From Cohnella silvisoli (GTDB lineage Bacteria; Bacillota; Bacilli; Paenibacillales; Paenibacillaceae): a stretch of 64,000 nt of DNA. Shown here piece after piece: positions 34,391 through 43,537 of this stretch. The position numbers and the translations under genes are program-made. The notes beneath the pieces were generated by a model. The model ran no database searches. It was not told the origin of the DNA and saw only the letters and a program-made list of their open reading frames with translations. Where the stretch lies: contig NZ_JAIOAP010000002.1 in assembly GCF_021190915.1 (NCBI RefSeq), positions 248,001 to 312,000 of the forward strand. The letters run 5' to 3'. The first letter of the stretch is position 1; the number at the start of each line of letters is the position of its first letter.

Positions 34391-35221
34391 TTACCCCTTA
34401 ATTCCCGTAAGCGTAATCCCCTCAATAAAATACCGCTGCGCGAAAAAAAACAATAACAGGATCGGAGCCACGATCGCCGCCGAAGCAGCCATCAAGTATC
34501 CCCACTGCGCATTGTACAAGCCTTTGAAGGTTGCAAGTCCCAGCGCAAGCGTAAATTTGTCATCGCTGTTCAAATAAATGATCGGTCCGAGAAAATCGTT
34601 CCACACATCGATAAAAGAGAAAATCACGACAACGATTAATGCCGGCTTGGCCAACGGTACGATGATTTTCCACAAAACGGTAAACGGCCTGGCGCCGTCC
34701 ATATAAGCCGCTTCGTCCAACTCTTTCGGAATACTCATAAAAAATTGTCGCAGCAAGAAGATATTAAATGCGCCGCCGCCAAACCAAGCCGGAACGGTCA
34801 AAGGCAAAAACGAGTTTAATGCGCCGAGACTTTTCCATAACATAAACGTCGGAATTAGCGTAACCGCATATGGCAGCATCATCGAACCCAAGAGCAGGGC
34901 AAAGATGAAGTCTCTTCCCGGCCACTTCAACCGGGCAAAGCTATAAGCCGACATGATGCTTGTAATCAGCACGCCGCTAACGGCAAACAATTCAATCGTC
35001 ATCGTATTTTTGAAATATAACGCGAATGGAACGGTCGTCAGCGCTTCGGAAAAATTGCTCCACATAAACGGCGCCGGAATCCATTGCGGCGGAAAAATGA
35101 ATATTTGACCGTTCTCCATTAAAGAGCTGCGCATCAACCATAAAAACGGAAAAATCATGACGACGCTGCCTAAAATCAAAATCAAATATACGAGCATTCG
35201 GGCCGGTGATATCGCCATCAT
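34391..35221 (-). CDS. Carbohydrate ABC transporter permease (MalG-like)
   Basis: 276 residues, six predicted membrane helices, and the EAA-type loop ELDEAAYMDGARPFTVLWKIIVP, ending with YFIEGITLTGIKG as in MalG-type permeases. It overlaps the partner permease stop by 4 nt. With the MalF-like and binding-protein genes upstream it forms an importer of the CUT1 group; no ATPase gene is present, so a shared MsmX-like ATPase is expected. Substrate unknown; position within the GH127/hydroxyproline region suggests arabinosylated oligosaccharides or glycopeptides. Confidence 0.9.
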   Translation of the reverse strand: MMAISPARMLVYLILILGSVVMIFPFLWLMRSSLMENGQIFIFPPQWIPAPFMWSNFSEALTTVPFALYFKNTMTIELFAVSGVLITSIMSAYSFARLKWPGRDFIFALLLGSMMLPYAVTLIPTFMLWKSLGALNSFLPLTVPAWFGGGAFNIFLLRQFFMSIPKELDEAAYMDGARPFTVLWKIIVPLAKPALIVVVIFSFIDVWNDFLGPIIYLNSDDKFTLALGLATFKGLYNAQWGYLMAASAAIVAPILLLFFFAQRYFIEGITLTGIKG

Positions 35222-36120
35222 CTTCCCCCCTCTTCATAATGAACCCATCTCTTCGATGATTTGAATACGATCAGCGTCAAGGCCATAATGATGATGAACA
35301 ACACCCAGGCCAACGCCGAGGCGTACCCGATTTTCGATTCCGTAAAGGCTTTTCGGTACAAGTAGTACACATAAAATAAAGTCGAGTTGTTCGGCCCGCC
35401 CTCCGTCATGACGTACGCCTGATTAAACGCTTGGAATGTACCGATCAGCGCCATGACCAAGTTGAAGAAAATCGTAGGCGTCATGCACGGAATCGTAATA
35501 TGCCAAAACTTATGCCAGCGATTTCCGCCGTCAACCTCCACCGCCTCATACAAGTGAGCGGGAACCCCTTGCAAGCCGGCCAGAAAAATGAGAATCGTAT
35601 TTCCTACACCCCAGGAGCTCATCATAATAAGCGACGGGATGGCCGTAGATTCGTTGTATACCCATTGCGAGGTTGGCAGCCCGACCGATTTCAGCATCGA
35701 GTTCAACAACCCGAAGTCCGGGTTGAAAATCCATAACCATAAGATCGTGTTGGCAATGCTCGGAACGATCGTCGGCAAATAAAAGATCGTCCTGAATATC
35801 GACAAGCCTTTCACCTTCTGGTTCAACAGCATCGCTACCGCAAAGGCGACGACCAGCCCTATCGGAACGCTGCCCAATGCATAATAGGTCGTGGCATACA
35901 ACGCCTTCCGAAACAAGGGGTCTCCGGTAAAAATCGTCTTGTAGTTGTCCATACCCACCATCTGCCAGTCGTTCCCGATGCTCCAATCCGTAAGGCTGTA
36001 AAAAAACGAAGCGGCAACAGGATACAATGTAAAACATAGGAGCCCCAATATCGGCGGCAACGCGAAAATAATGCCCCATTTCCGTTCCATCCGGGAAATG
36101 CCCGATGATTTCGTGCGCAT
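35218..36120 (-). CDS. Carbohydrate ABC transporter permease (MalF-like)
   Basis: 300 residues with six predicted membrane helices and the EAA-type loop HLYEAVEVDGGNRWHKFWHITIP. The open frame extends 51 codons upstream, but the ATG at 36120 follows AAAGGGGAC and the extension would cross the promoter and terminator between this gene and the binding-protein gene, so the shorter start is chosen. It has its own promoter (36176-36251) that copies the one in front of the binding-protein gene. Confidence 0.9.
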   Translation of the reverse strand: MRTKSSGISRMERKWGIIFALPPILGLLCFTLYPVAASFFYSLTDWSIGNDWQMVGMDNYKTIFTGDPLFRKALYATTYYALGSVPIGLVVAFAVAMLLNQKVKGLSIFRTIFYLPTIVPSIANTILWLWIFNPDFGLLNSMLKSVGLPTSQWVYNESTAIPSLIMMSSWGVGNTILIFLAGLQGVPAHLYEAVEVDGGNRWHKFWHITIPCMTPTIFFNLVMALIGTFQAFNQAYVMTEGGPNNSTLFYVYYLYRKAFTESKIGYASALAWVLFIIIMALTLIVFKSSKRWVHYEEGGR

Positions 36121-36175
36121 GCGTGATGTCCCCTTTCTATCTTGTTGTATGTTTAGTCGCTTAGTACTTACTCTA

Positions 36176-36251
36176 ATTATTGCTTGAAGGGCTATCCGGA
36201 ACAATCGAATGAGTCCACGGTTTCTTTGTTTTGGTACGATTTTTTTGCTCG
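36176..36251 (-). promoter_or_regulatory. Promoter P2 with shared upstream box, in front of the MalF-like gene
   Basis: Minus strand: TTGTTC (36199-36204), 17 nt, AATAAT (36176-36181). Upstream is the box TACCAAAACAAAGA (36223-36236) and GTGGAC. The same elements in the same order and spacing occur at 37755-37829 (P1). The box upstream of a poor -35 is where an activator would bind; the YesN-like regulator encoded next to P1 is the likely candidate. Confidence 0.65.
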
Positions 36252-36267
36252 TTTGGCCGACAAAAAA

Positions 36268-36303
36268 AAACATGAAGCCCCCCTTTTAGAAGGCTTCATG
36301 TTT
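36268..36303 (-). terminator. Strong rho-independent terminator between binding-protein and permease genes
   Basis: On the minus strand a 12-bp stem (arms AAACATGAAGCC and its complement) is followed by a run of nine T. It lies 17 nt after the binding-protein stop and ahead of promoter P2, so the binding protein can be made alone from P1 while the permeases depend on P2 and read-through. Confidence 0.85.
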
Positions 36304-36320
36304 CTACTTTATGCGTTTAT

Positions 36321-37715
36321 TTACTTATCCGCGTATTTCCCCTGCAGCAACGGCTGGACTTCTTTCTCCAACCCGTCAAGCACTTCTTTCGCCGGTTTTT
36401 TGTTCGTCCAAATCATCTCTAGCGCCGGCGTAATTTTCGTGTTCATTTCCGGCCAGTTTTTCAGGCTGGACGTAGGCGCTTTAACCGAATATTTCAGCGC
36501 GTAATCCATCGCGGCCGTTTTCCATTCCGGCGGATGCACGTCATTTTTCGTCCACAAATCGATCGCAGTTGGATCGGTATAATATTTCGTTTCTACCGGC
36601 ATCCACAATCCGATTTTATACAAATCGACTTGCTCCGGGTTGTTGTGGAACTTGTAAAATTCCATTGCTTCCTTCGGATGTTTCGTGTTCGCGAACACGA
36701 CGCTCGCACCGGCAATATACGTCGTTTTGGGCTCTTTGAATTTCGGCAGAACACCGATGCCGTAGTTCAGCTTTGCTTTGGATATATCGAGCTGAGCCCA
36801 TGTTCCGTCAATAACCATCGCGACTTTGCGGGTTTGCAGACGGACATAGTTATCCGGCATATTTTTTTGCTGGATCAAATCCGGTGCGACATGATACTTG
36901 AACAACAAATCTTGCAGCGCTTGGAATACCTCGACGGATTCCGGACTGTTCATCGTATATTTCATACCCGTTTCATCGGTAATTCCTGCGCCGTTGCTCG
37001 CCATGAGCGGTCCCCATGTGCCACGATCGGCGCCAAAAGAGAAACCGTATTGGTCGATGTTGTTGGGATCGAAACCCGGGTCGGCCGCCGTCTTGCCGTT
37101 TTTATCCTTCGTCAGCTTTTTTGCGACTTCCAGAAATTGATCCCAAGTCCATGCTTTTTCCGCTTCGGCCGGCGGCAGCTCGATGCCTGCTTCGGTGAAC
37201 AAATCTTTGTTGAAATAAATAACCATGACTTCCGCTGCGGTCGCGTAACCGACAACTTTGCCCGGTTCGCTATAATAGAACGACATCGGCAGCCGGTTTT
37301 GCAGCTCCTCAGACTCCCCTACATAAGGAGTGAAGTCGAGCAATTTCCCTTCGGAGCCCCACTTCGATGCGAGCGAATCCGGCAAATAGGCGACGTCGGG
37401 AAGCTCATTGGATGCCATCAGCGTATTGATTTTTGTATTATAATCGCCAGGCACGTGTTCTGCGGATACTTGAATGTTCGGGTGCGAATCGTTAAAAGAC
37501 TTGACCATGCCTTCAACCGCTTTTTTCTCTTCGTTGCTGCCCCAGAACATAAATTTCAATTTTACGGTTTCTTGCGGGTCGGTCGATTTTCCTGCGTCCG
37601 CCGACTCGGTGCTTGTTGCTCCGTTAGACTTGCTGCCTTTGTTGCCGCTGCAAGCCGCGAGCGTAAAGGTCAATACGAGCGTCATGACGATGATACACCA
37701 TTTTTTCGTGTTCAT
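36321..37715 (-). CDS. Extracellular sugar-binding lipoprotein (MalE-like, CUT1 type)
   Basis: 464 residues. A lipoprotein signal peptide ends at LAACSG (Cys22), followed by a Ser/Gly/Lys/Asn-rich linker. The remaining ~420 residues have the pattern of family 1 extracellular solute-binding proteins, for example NDSHPNIQVSAEHVPGDYNTKINTLMAS read as the typical first lobe. It is the ligand receptor for the two downstream permeases. The ATG follows AGGGGAGC. It is controlled by promoter P1 and ended by a strong terminator, consistent with production in excess over the permeases. Confidence 0.92.
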   Translation of the reverse strand: MNTKKWCIIVMTLVLTFTLAACSGNKGSKSNGATSTESADAGKSTDPQETVKLKFMFWGSNEEKKAVEGMVKSFNDSHPNIQVSAEHVPGDYNTKINTLMASNELPDVAYLPDSLASKWGSEGKLLDFTPYVGESEELQNRLPMSFYYSEPGKVVGYATAAEVMVIYFNKDLFTEAGIELPPAEAEKAWTWDQFLEVAKKLTKDKNGKTAADPGFDPNNIDQYGFSFGADRGTWGPLMASNGAGITDETGMKYTMNSPESVEVFQALQDLLFKYHVAPDLIQQKNMPDNYVRLQTRKVAMVIDGTWAQLDISKAKLNYGIGVLPKFKEPKTTYIAGASVVFANTKHPKEAMEFYKFHNNPEQVDLYKIGLWMPVETKYYTDPTAIDLWTKNDVHPPEWKTAAMDYALKYSVKAPTSSLKNWPEMNTKITPALEMIWTNKKPAKEVLDGLEKEVQPLLQGKYADK

Positions 37716-37754
37716 GAAAATGCTCCCCTCTTATACGTTTGTAAGTACACTTTA

Positions 37755-37829
37755 ATTATGCTAGGAAGCATTTCATCGAACAATTGAATCTGTCCACATG
37801 CTCTTTGTTTTGGTAAGATGATTTCTTCG
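37755..37829 (-). promoter_or_regulatory. Promoter P1 with shared upstream box, in front of the binding-protein gene
   Basis: Minus strand: TTGTTC (37778-37783), 17 nt, CATAAT (37755-37760). TACCAAAACAAAGA lies at 37802-37815, with GTGGAC between it and the -35. It matches P2 at 36176-36251 in every element and spacing, apart from scattered changes. Confidence 0.65.
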
Positions 37830-37831
37830 TT

Positions 37832-39418
37832 CTAGAAAAATCGTTTTCGGTATTCGGTAGGCGTAATGCCGATATATTTTTTAAACGCCATGCTGAAATA
37901 GTTCGTGTCCGTGAAGCCTACCTTAGCGGCGACATCCAGTATTTTGAGCGATGAATCGGCGAGCAGTTCCTTGGCGCGGTCGAAGCGAACTTGCGTGGTA
38001 AAATCGGCGAACGTCTCGCTCGTCGCTTGCTTAAACCGGCTGCTGAGATATTTAGGGCTCATGTTCAAGTATTCAGCCAAGTTAACCAAGCTCAGATCCT
38101 CCGACAAATGCTCGCGGATCCACTCCTTCGCTTGTTCGATCATTCGGTGCGACGGAACTTCCTTCGACAAGCGAATAGCCCGTCCGACTTCGGTGAAATA
38201 ACTTGTCAAAAAACGAATCAGTTCGTCGGTCGTACGGCAATTCGACATATCGACGAGCGGATTGGCGTGCAGCAACGGTTTGTTTTTCAAATCGACTTCC
38301 TTGAACAGACGAATGACGAACATCACGAGTTGGGATGCGACCAGCTTCACATCGCTCCAAGCCATCGACCGCAAATTTTCCGACCATTCCCGTAAGATGT
38401 TAATGACGTTCGCTTCGTTGCCGGCGCGCATTTCGCTCAGCATATACAGTTCTTTATCGAGCAGCCGGTTGTTCTGCGTCATCGTCACGGCCGTTGACGA
38501 ATAAGGAATAATTTGGCCGCCGCCGACGATAGCCTTATATTCCATAGCACGTATCGCCTCATGATACGCATCGGATATATGCTCTAGGCCTTGGATCGGA
38601 TTGCTGATGCCAATGCTGATCGATAGCTTCAAATATTGCGAAATCACGGATCGCAGCCGGATGGCGATATCAAGCAGAACGCTTTGCTCCGTGACGTTGC
38701 CAATCAATAATACGACCCTGCTGGGCGTTTCGCCGAGCGTATAAACTTGCTCATACGATTCCACCGCCTCTTCCGCAAGCTTGCGATAGGCATATTGATT
38801 CAACTGACGGTCACAGACCGAATACCCTTCGCTCAACGAAGCAAAATCATCAATGTCGCTGCACAGCACGGCGTAATGACCGGAAAGATCGAGATGGATG
38901 CCGCTGGATGCCAGCAGGTCGAGACTTTCCGCAAGCGGACGTCGCTGCTGCACAAGATCGACCAGCCATTGTTCATGGGCGGCCTTGCTGTAATTGTGCA
39001 CCTGCCGCTGCAATTGATCCACGTGCTGATTGCGATCCTCCCTTTTTTTCACCCGTTCATTCGCTTTGTTCAACGCTTTTTGCAACTCTTCGCGAACGAC
39101 CGGCTTCAGCAAATAATCGGAAGCCTGCAATGCAATCGCTTCTTTCACCCATTGAAATTCGTCGTACCCGGTTAAAAAAATGATTTGTGCTTCCTCGTTG
39201 ACGTTGCGAATCGATCTGGCCAATTCGATCCCGTTCATCTCCGGAATATTAATGTCAAGCAGCAAAATTTCCGGCTGTAATAACTGATACATAGCCCATG
39301 CCGCAGCGCCGTCCTCTGCTTCGCCCACTACTTCAATGGCCAACTCTTTCCACAAATCCGATTTTTTCAAACCTTCCCGAATATAATATTCGTCATCGAC
39401 AATCATCGCCTTCATCAT
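37832..39418 (-). CDS. YesN-like response regulator (REC + AraC helix-turn-helix)
   Basis: 528 residues. The N-terminal receiver domain has its phosphoacceptor Asp in EILLLDINIPEMNG; a long central region of about 270 residues follows, and an AraC-type double helix-turn-helix ends the protein (about 425-528; VAAKVGFTDTNYFSMAFKKYIGITPTEYRK). YesN-type regulators control sugar importers in Bacilli. It is encoded 25 nt after the sensor kinase and directly upstream of the binding-protein gene, whose promoter P1 starts in the gap after it. It is therefore the likely activator of P1 and P2. Confidence 0.92.
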   Translation of the reverse strand: MMKAMIVDDEYYIREGLKKSDLWKELAIEVVGEAEDGAAAWAMYQLLQPEILLLDINIPEMNGIELARSIRNVNEEAQIIFLTGYDEFQWVKEAIALQASDYLLKPVVREELQKALNKANERVKKREDRNQHVDQLQRQVHNYSKAAHEQWLVDLVQQRRPLAESLDLLASSGIHLDLSGHYAVLCSDIDDFASLSEGYSVCDRQLNQYAYRKLAEEAVESYEQVYTLGETPSRVVLLIGNVTEQSVLLDIAIRLRSVISQYLKLSISIGISNPIQGLEHISDAYHEAIRAMEYKAIVGGGQIIPYSSTAVTMTQNNRLLDKELYMLSEMRAGNEANVINILREWSENLRSMAWSDVKLVASQLVMFVIRLFKEVDLKNKPLLHANPLVDMSNCRTTDELIRFLTSYFTEVGRAIRLSKEVPSHRMIEQAKEWIREHLSEDLSLVNLAEYLNMSPKYLSSRFKQATSETFADFTTQVRFDRAKELLADSSLKILDVAAKVGFTDTNYFSMAFKKYIGITPTEYRKRFF

Positions 39419-39443
39419 TGGTTTCGTGCCCCCCGGAAGAGAT

Positions 39444-41279
39444 TTAAGCCGTATTTTCGATCATCTGTCCGTTGCTGTCAAGAAGCGGAATCGTAATGGA
39501 AACGGTTGTATACTTTCCCGCTTCACTCTTTATTTCAAGGCCATACCCTACGCCGAAACGCAAGAAAATGCGGTCATGCACATTTTTTAAACCGTAAATT
39601 TCTCCCTGTTCGTTCAGGGACAACGCATCGACGATTTTCTGCAACCGTTCCTCCGATATTCCTGGCCCGTCATCGCTAACGCTGAACTTGATTGCTTGTT
39701 CGGACAATTCGCCGGAGAGCATAATCATGCCCGGGCTCGTCCGCCCTTTTAAGCCGTGATAGATCGCATTTTCTACAAGCGGCTGCAATAGAAGCTTAGG
39801 CACCCTATATTGAGCGATTTTCTCATCCACTTCGCAAATCCAATCGAATTTATCTTTGAAACGGAACTGCTGCACCTTCACATAGGAGGAAACGTGCTCA
39901 ACTTCATCGGCCACCGTAATCAAATCGTTTCCCCGGCTCAACGTAATGCGGAAAAACTTGCCCAACGCGCCGATAACCTCGCTCATTTCCGGCTGATTGT
40001 TGGAAACGGCGAAGCCGTTCAACGATTCCAGCGTGTTGTATAAAAAGTGCGGATTGATTTGCGCTTGCAGCACTTGAATTTCCGCTTCTTTACGTTTGAG
40101 CAGCGCGTCGTAAACTTGATCGTTCAGTTCGCGGTTTTCCTCCATCATCCGTAAAAACTTCTCGCCGATTTGACTGACCTCGTCATTTGCCTTAAATTGA
40201 TAAGTTGGCAACGATTGCACGTATGGATTGAGAACCATCATCGAACGCAGCTTGCTGAGCGGGAGCCTGATCGAATTGCCGAACAACAATGCGAACATCC
40301 AGCCGATAATAAGCACAAACAAAAACGTTTGAATCGTAAAGGCGCCGATCTTGTTTGCATCCTCAAGCAGTTTCGAACCCTCGATCATCGTAATCATGCT
40401 CCAGCCGGTTCGTTCATTGTCGACCGATGCGCCGAAATACTTTTTGCCGTCCCATAATACTTGCTGCTTGGATAAAGACGCCGTGAGCTTTTGATTGCGA
40501 ATCTTATACACGACTTCTTGCTCCCGAATCGGTTCATCCGTCTGGGGCATATGATACAACAATTCGCCTCGGTCGCCCCATACGAATAATTGCGATTGCT
40601 CAGTCGGGTTTAAAAATTGCAATCCTTTAAAGAAGGCATCCTTATCTATTTCCAACATAATAAATCCGAGATCGTCGTAATTGCCTCCGGTTTTTTTGAG
40701 CAGCTTGCCGACAACCATCCGCTGAGAATTAACGATTTCATTGTCATTGCCGAAAGGATCCTTGTTAATCCACAAGGTCGTATTGTTGACCGACAGTTCC
40801 TTATAATAATTGTTCGCTTTCTCGGGACTCATGATGTTTCGGGAGCCAAATGTAATCGAGTCGGTTCCACGGTAAAAATGTTTTTTATCGCTGCCGTTTT
40901 TTGCATAAATTAAATACGAAGTGATAAACGGTTTCGATTGCGTATAAACGTTCATCATTTTGGAAATTTTATCAACGTTCCGAAGATAAGCGTAATCGTC
41001 CATTTCTTTGTCGGCCAAAATGGCTTGCAGCTCTTGGTTGCCCAAAATAACGTTCATTAGATCATTGACGTCCTTAATGACTTGATCCATATAGAGATTC
41101 GCCATATTCAATGAAGATAAGGCATGGTCTTTAGCGTTTGAGCCGAATTTATCTGCCGTGATATTGTAAAATATTGTGCTTAATATGATCATCGGAATGA
41201 CGACAAGCGTGGTCGTTAACCAAAAAAACTTGCCGCGGATCGTGCTGATACTAATATATTCCCTAAACTTGCGGATCAC
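39444..41279 (-). CDS. YesM-like sensor histidine kinase
   Basis: 611 residues: a membrane helix near the N-terminus (about 15-37), an extracellular sensor region of about 250 residues, a second helix (about 290-315), a HAMP-like linker and a His_kinase/HATPase pair. The phosphoacceptor His is in QINPHFLYNTLESL; ATP-binding motifs are LLLQPLVENAIYHG and SDDGPGIS. The open frame begins at a GTG overlapping the ribosome binding site; the GTG at 41279 has GGAGG 8 nt upstream and is preferred. It probably senses a sugar, alone or through the neighbouring binding protein, and phosphorylates the YesN-like regulator. Confidence 0.9.
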   Translation of the reverse strand: MIRKFREYISISTIRGKFFWLTTTLVVIPMIILSTIFYNITADKFGSNAKDHALSSLNMANLYMDQVIKDVNDLMNVILGNQELQAILADKEMDDYAYLRNVDKISKMMNVYTQSKPFITSYLIYAKNGSDKKHFYRGTDSITFGSRNIMSPEKANNYYKELSVNNTTLWINKDPFGNDNEIVNSQRMVVGKLLKKTGGNYDDLGFIMLEIDKDAFFKGLQFLNPTEQSQLFVWGDRGELLYHMPQTDEPIREQEVVYKIRNQKLTASLSKQQVLWDGKKYFGASVDNERTGWSMITMIEGSKLLEDANKIGAFTIQTFLFVLIIGWMFALLFGNSIRLPLSKLRSMMVLNPYVQSLPTYQFKANDEVSQIGEKFLRMMEENRELNDQVYDALLKRKEAEIQVLQAQINPHFLYNTLESLNGFAVSNNQPEMSEVIGALGKFFRITLSRGNDLITVADEVEHVSSYVKVQQFRFKDKFDWICEVDEKIAQYRVPKLLLQPLVENAIYHGLKGRTSPGMIMLSGELSEQAIKFSVSDDGPGISEERLQKIVDALSLNEQGEIYGLKNVHDRIFLRFGVGYGLEIKSEAGKYTTVSITIPLLDSNGQMIENTA

Positions 41280-41376
41280 AAAAAGCACCTCCGGAACGTG
41301 TTAGCAGCTCTTCTTGTGATCTAGCATATCACGAACTTGAACGAACTAGGGTCATCCATATGATGGTAGAGAAATG

Positions 41377-41407
41377 CCCCAGAAGATGGATAGACCATCC
41401 GCTGGGG
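41377..41407 (-). terminator. Hairpin after GH127 gene copy 3
   Basis: Nested stems CCCCAG/CTGGGG and GATGG/CCATC, 17 nt beyond the GH127 stop and about 100 nt before the kinase start. There is no clear U-run, so termination is probably partial. Confidence 0.4.
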
Positions 41408-41423
41408 AATGAATGCGAGCTGG

Positions 41424-43373
41424 TTAAACGTGGTGCTCATGCAGCCAAACGAGCATTTCGCCCGGCTCCCGGTTTGCCCATGCATAATACGGGATTGCCT
41501 TTACACGAACATGTTTACGGGCATAAGGAAAGGTTGCGTATAAACTATCCTCGTCGTAAGAGGCTTCATCGGTGCGCCATGCACCGCCATTCAGAACAAC
41601 AACGCCTTCGAGGAGCACCTCCTCGTAACTCTGCGTAAATTCGGTAGAGTCCGAAACGCGAATGTCGCGCAAGTTGTCGCCGTTATCCGCTTCTTCCAGG
41701 CAAAATACGATCGGGCCGCGCTGCAATGCCAGCTTGCCTACATTTTCGCGCACCTTTGGATTGGAACGCACCTTCTCCACCGCCATCGGCAATACGAGCT
41801 CAATCCGGTCGCCGCTCCCCCATACGCGTTTTACTTTGGCATACCCTTTGTGCGTGTTTGAGGCTAATTCGACAGCTTCGCCGTTGACCTTCAGTGTTGC
41901 GCCCTTGCACCATCCCGGCAAACGAAGGGCGATCGTAAATTCGGCCGGTTGCTCCGCATAGACCGTAAAAGCGATATTTCCATCCCATGGATAGTTGGAT
42001 TGCTGAGTCAATTCAACCTGTTGTCCGCCGATTGATTGATGTGCTTTGCCGCCGATGTACAAATGGACGAACCATTCCTGTTCACGTTCGTTATACGAAT
42101 AAATGTATTGTCCGAGAGACGCGATCAAGCGGGCGATGTTCGGCGGGCAGCAAGCACAGCCGAACCAGGCTTGCCGAGTTCTGGCCACCGACCGCAAATC
42201 TTCGCGAATATCGCAAGCGGATGGCCATACTTCCAGCGGGTTAACGTAAAAATAGCTTTTTCCGTCCAGCGATATGCCGCTCAATATTCCGTTGTACAGC
42301 ACGCGCTCCATCACATCCGCGTATTCCCGATCCGCTTCGATTTGCAGCATACGGCTTGCCCAGAACATGAGACTGATCGATGCGCACGTTTCCGTATATG
42401 CCCGGTCGTTCGGCAAATCGTAATCAATGGTGAACGATTCCCAATATTCGTTGGAACCGACGCCGCCGGTAATGTACATTCTTTTACGGGTCACATTTTT
42501 CCAAAGCTCTTTGCATACGTCCAGCAGCTCGCGGTCGTTGTATTCCGCGGCGAGATCGGTCGCCCCGCTGAATAAATACAACGCACGGACGGAATGGCCT
42601 TCGGCCGTCTTCTGCTCTCGCACCGGCAAGTGCGCTTGAAAATAGTCCGCTTTCCTTCTGGCTACCCGATGCTCCGTCCGTCCGGATTCCTCGATATCGA
42701 AAAAGTGCGGCTCTTGGCCGCGTTCCTCGACAAAATAACGGCTCAGCTCCAAGTAGTTGTTATTGCCGGTTACATGGTACAGCCTGACGAGCGCAAGCTC
42801 GATTTCCGGATGCCCGTCATAACCGCGGATTTGCCCAGGCTTCGTTCCGAACACATCCACCATATGGTCGGCGTAACGGCTCATGATGTCGATGATTTTC
42901 CGTTTACCCGTAGCTTCATAATAAGCGACTGCTGCTTCGATCAGGTGCCCTGCGCAATACAGCTCATGATCATCACGCAGATTTGTCCACTTTTTCCCCG
43001 GTTTCGCTACCGTAAAATACGTATTCAAATAGCCGTCATCCTGCTGTGCCCGCTCCAGCAAATCGATCACGCCGTCGGCAATCGACTCGAGCTTCTCGTC
43101 GCGTTTGACGGACAAGGCATATCCGACGGCTTCCAGCCATTTGGCCAGATCACTGTCCTGGAACACCTGCCCGTAATAATCGGCCTTCAGCTCGCCGGAC
43201 GCGATACGGAAATTTTCTACGGTGTGGCTCGGCTCGGCGCCGGGAATCGCGTCGTTCATTGCTTCCCATTGGTAAGGAATGACCGTTTCACGGACGAGCT
43301 TTTGCCGTTTGGCCCAAAAAGAATCGTCGATCGTTACATTTTTTATAGGTATTTCATTCATTACTTTCGTCAT
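41424..43373 (-). CDS. GH127 beta-L-arabinofuranosidase (HypBA1-like), copy 3
   Basis: 649 residues, the fourth GH127-type gene in the window and the third of the short HypBA1-like form. Active-site residues are Glu328-x-Cys330 in TETCAS and Cys406-Ala-Cys408-Cys409 in CACCPPN. The C-terminus VRVKAIPYYAWANREPGEMLVW matches the other copies. No signal peptide. The ATG is preceded by AAAGGAGG. It is divergent to an AraC regulator gene and followed by the YesM/YesN importer genes, so it may be induced with that importer. Confidence 0.92.
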   Translation of the reverse strand: MTKVMNEIPIKNVTIDDSFWAKRQKLVRETVIPYQWEAMNDAIPGAEPSHTVENFRIASGELKADYYGQVFQDSDLAKWLEAVGYALSVKRDEKLESIADGVIDLLERAQQDDGYLNTYFTVAKPGKKWTNLRDDHELYCAGHLIEAAVAYYEATGKRKIIDIMSRYADHMVDVFGTKPGQIRGYDGHPEIELALVRLYHVTGNNNYLELSRYFVEERGQEPHFFDIEESGRTEHRVARRKADYFQAHLPVREQKTAEGHSVRALYLFSGATDLAAEYNDRELLDVCKELWKNVTRKRMYITGGVGSNEYWESFTIDYDLPNDRAYTETCASISLMFWASRMLQIEADREYADVMERVLYNGILSGISLDGKSYFYVNPLEVWPSACDIREDLRSVARTRQAWFGCACCPPNIARLIASLGQYIYSYNEREQEWFVHLYIGGKAHQSIGGQQVELTQQSNYPWDGNIAFTVYAEQPAEFTIALRLPGWCKGATLKVNGEAVELASNTHKGYAKVKRVWGSGDRIELVLPMAVEKVRSNPKVRENVGKLALQRGPIVFCLEEADNGDNLRDIRVSDSTEFTQSYEEVLLEGVVVLNGGAWRTDEASYDEDSLYATFPYARKHVRVKAIPYYAWANREPGEMLVWLHEHHV

Positions 43374-43537
43374 CTTAGGGTCCTCCTTTAGTAAAATCGC
43401 TTGGATTGTCTATTATGATAGCATCGCCTTATCTGCTTTGTCGGTAGTCCAATAACAACATTAGGTGGACAAAACTGACTTTACCGATTACTGTTGACTC
43501 GAATGATGATTATAGAGGATAAGGAGGGACATACAAC

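Noticed and set aside
36534..37787. 417-codon plus-strand open frame
   Set aside because: Antisense to the clear lipoprotein gene and extending over promoter P1; composition and lack of family support a shadow frame.
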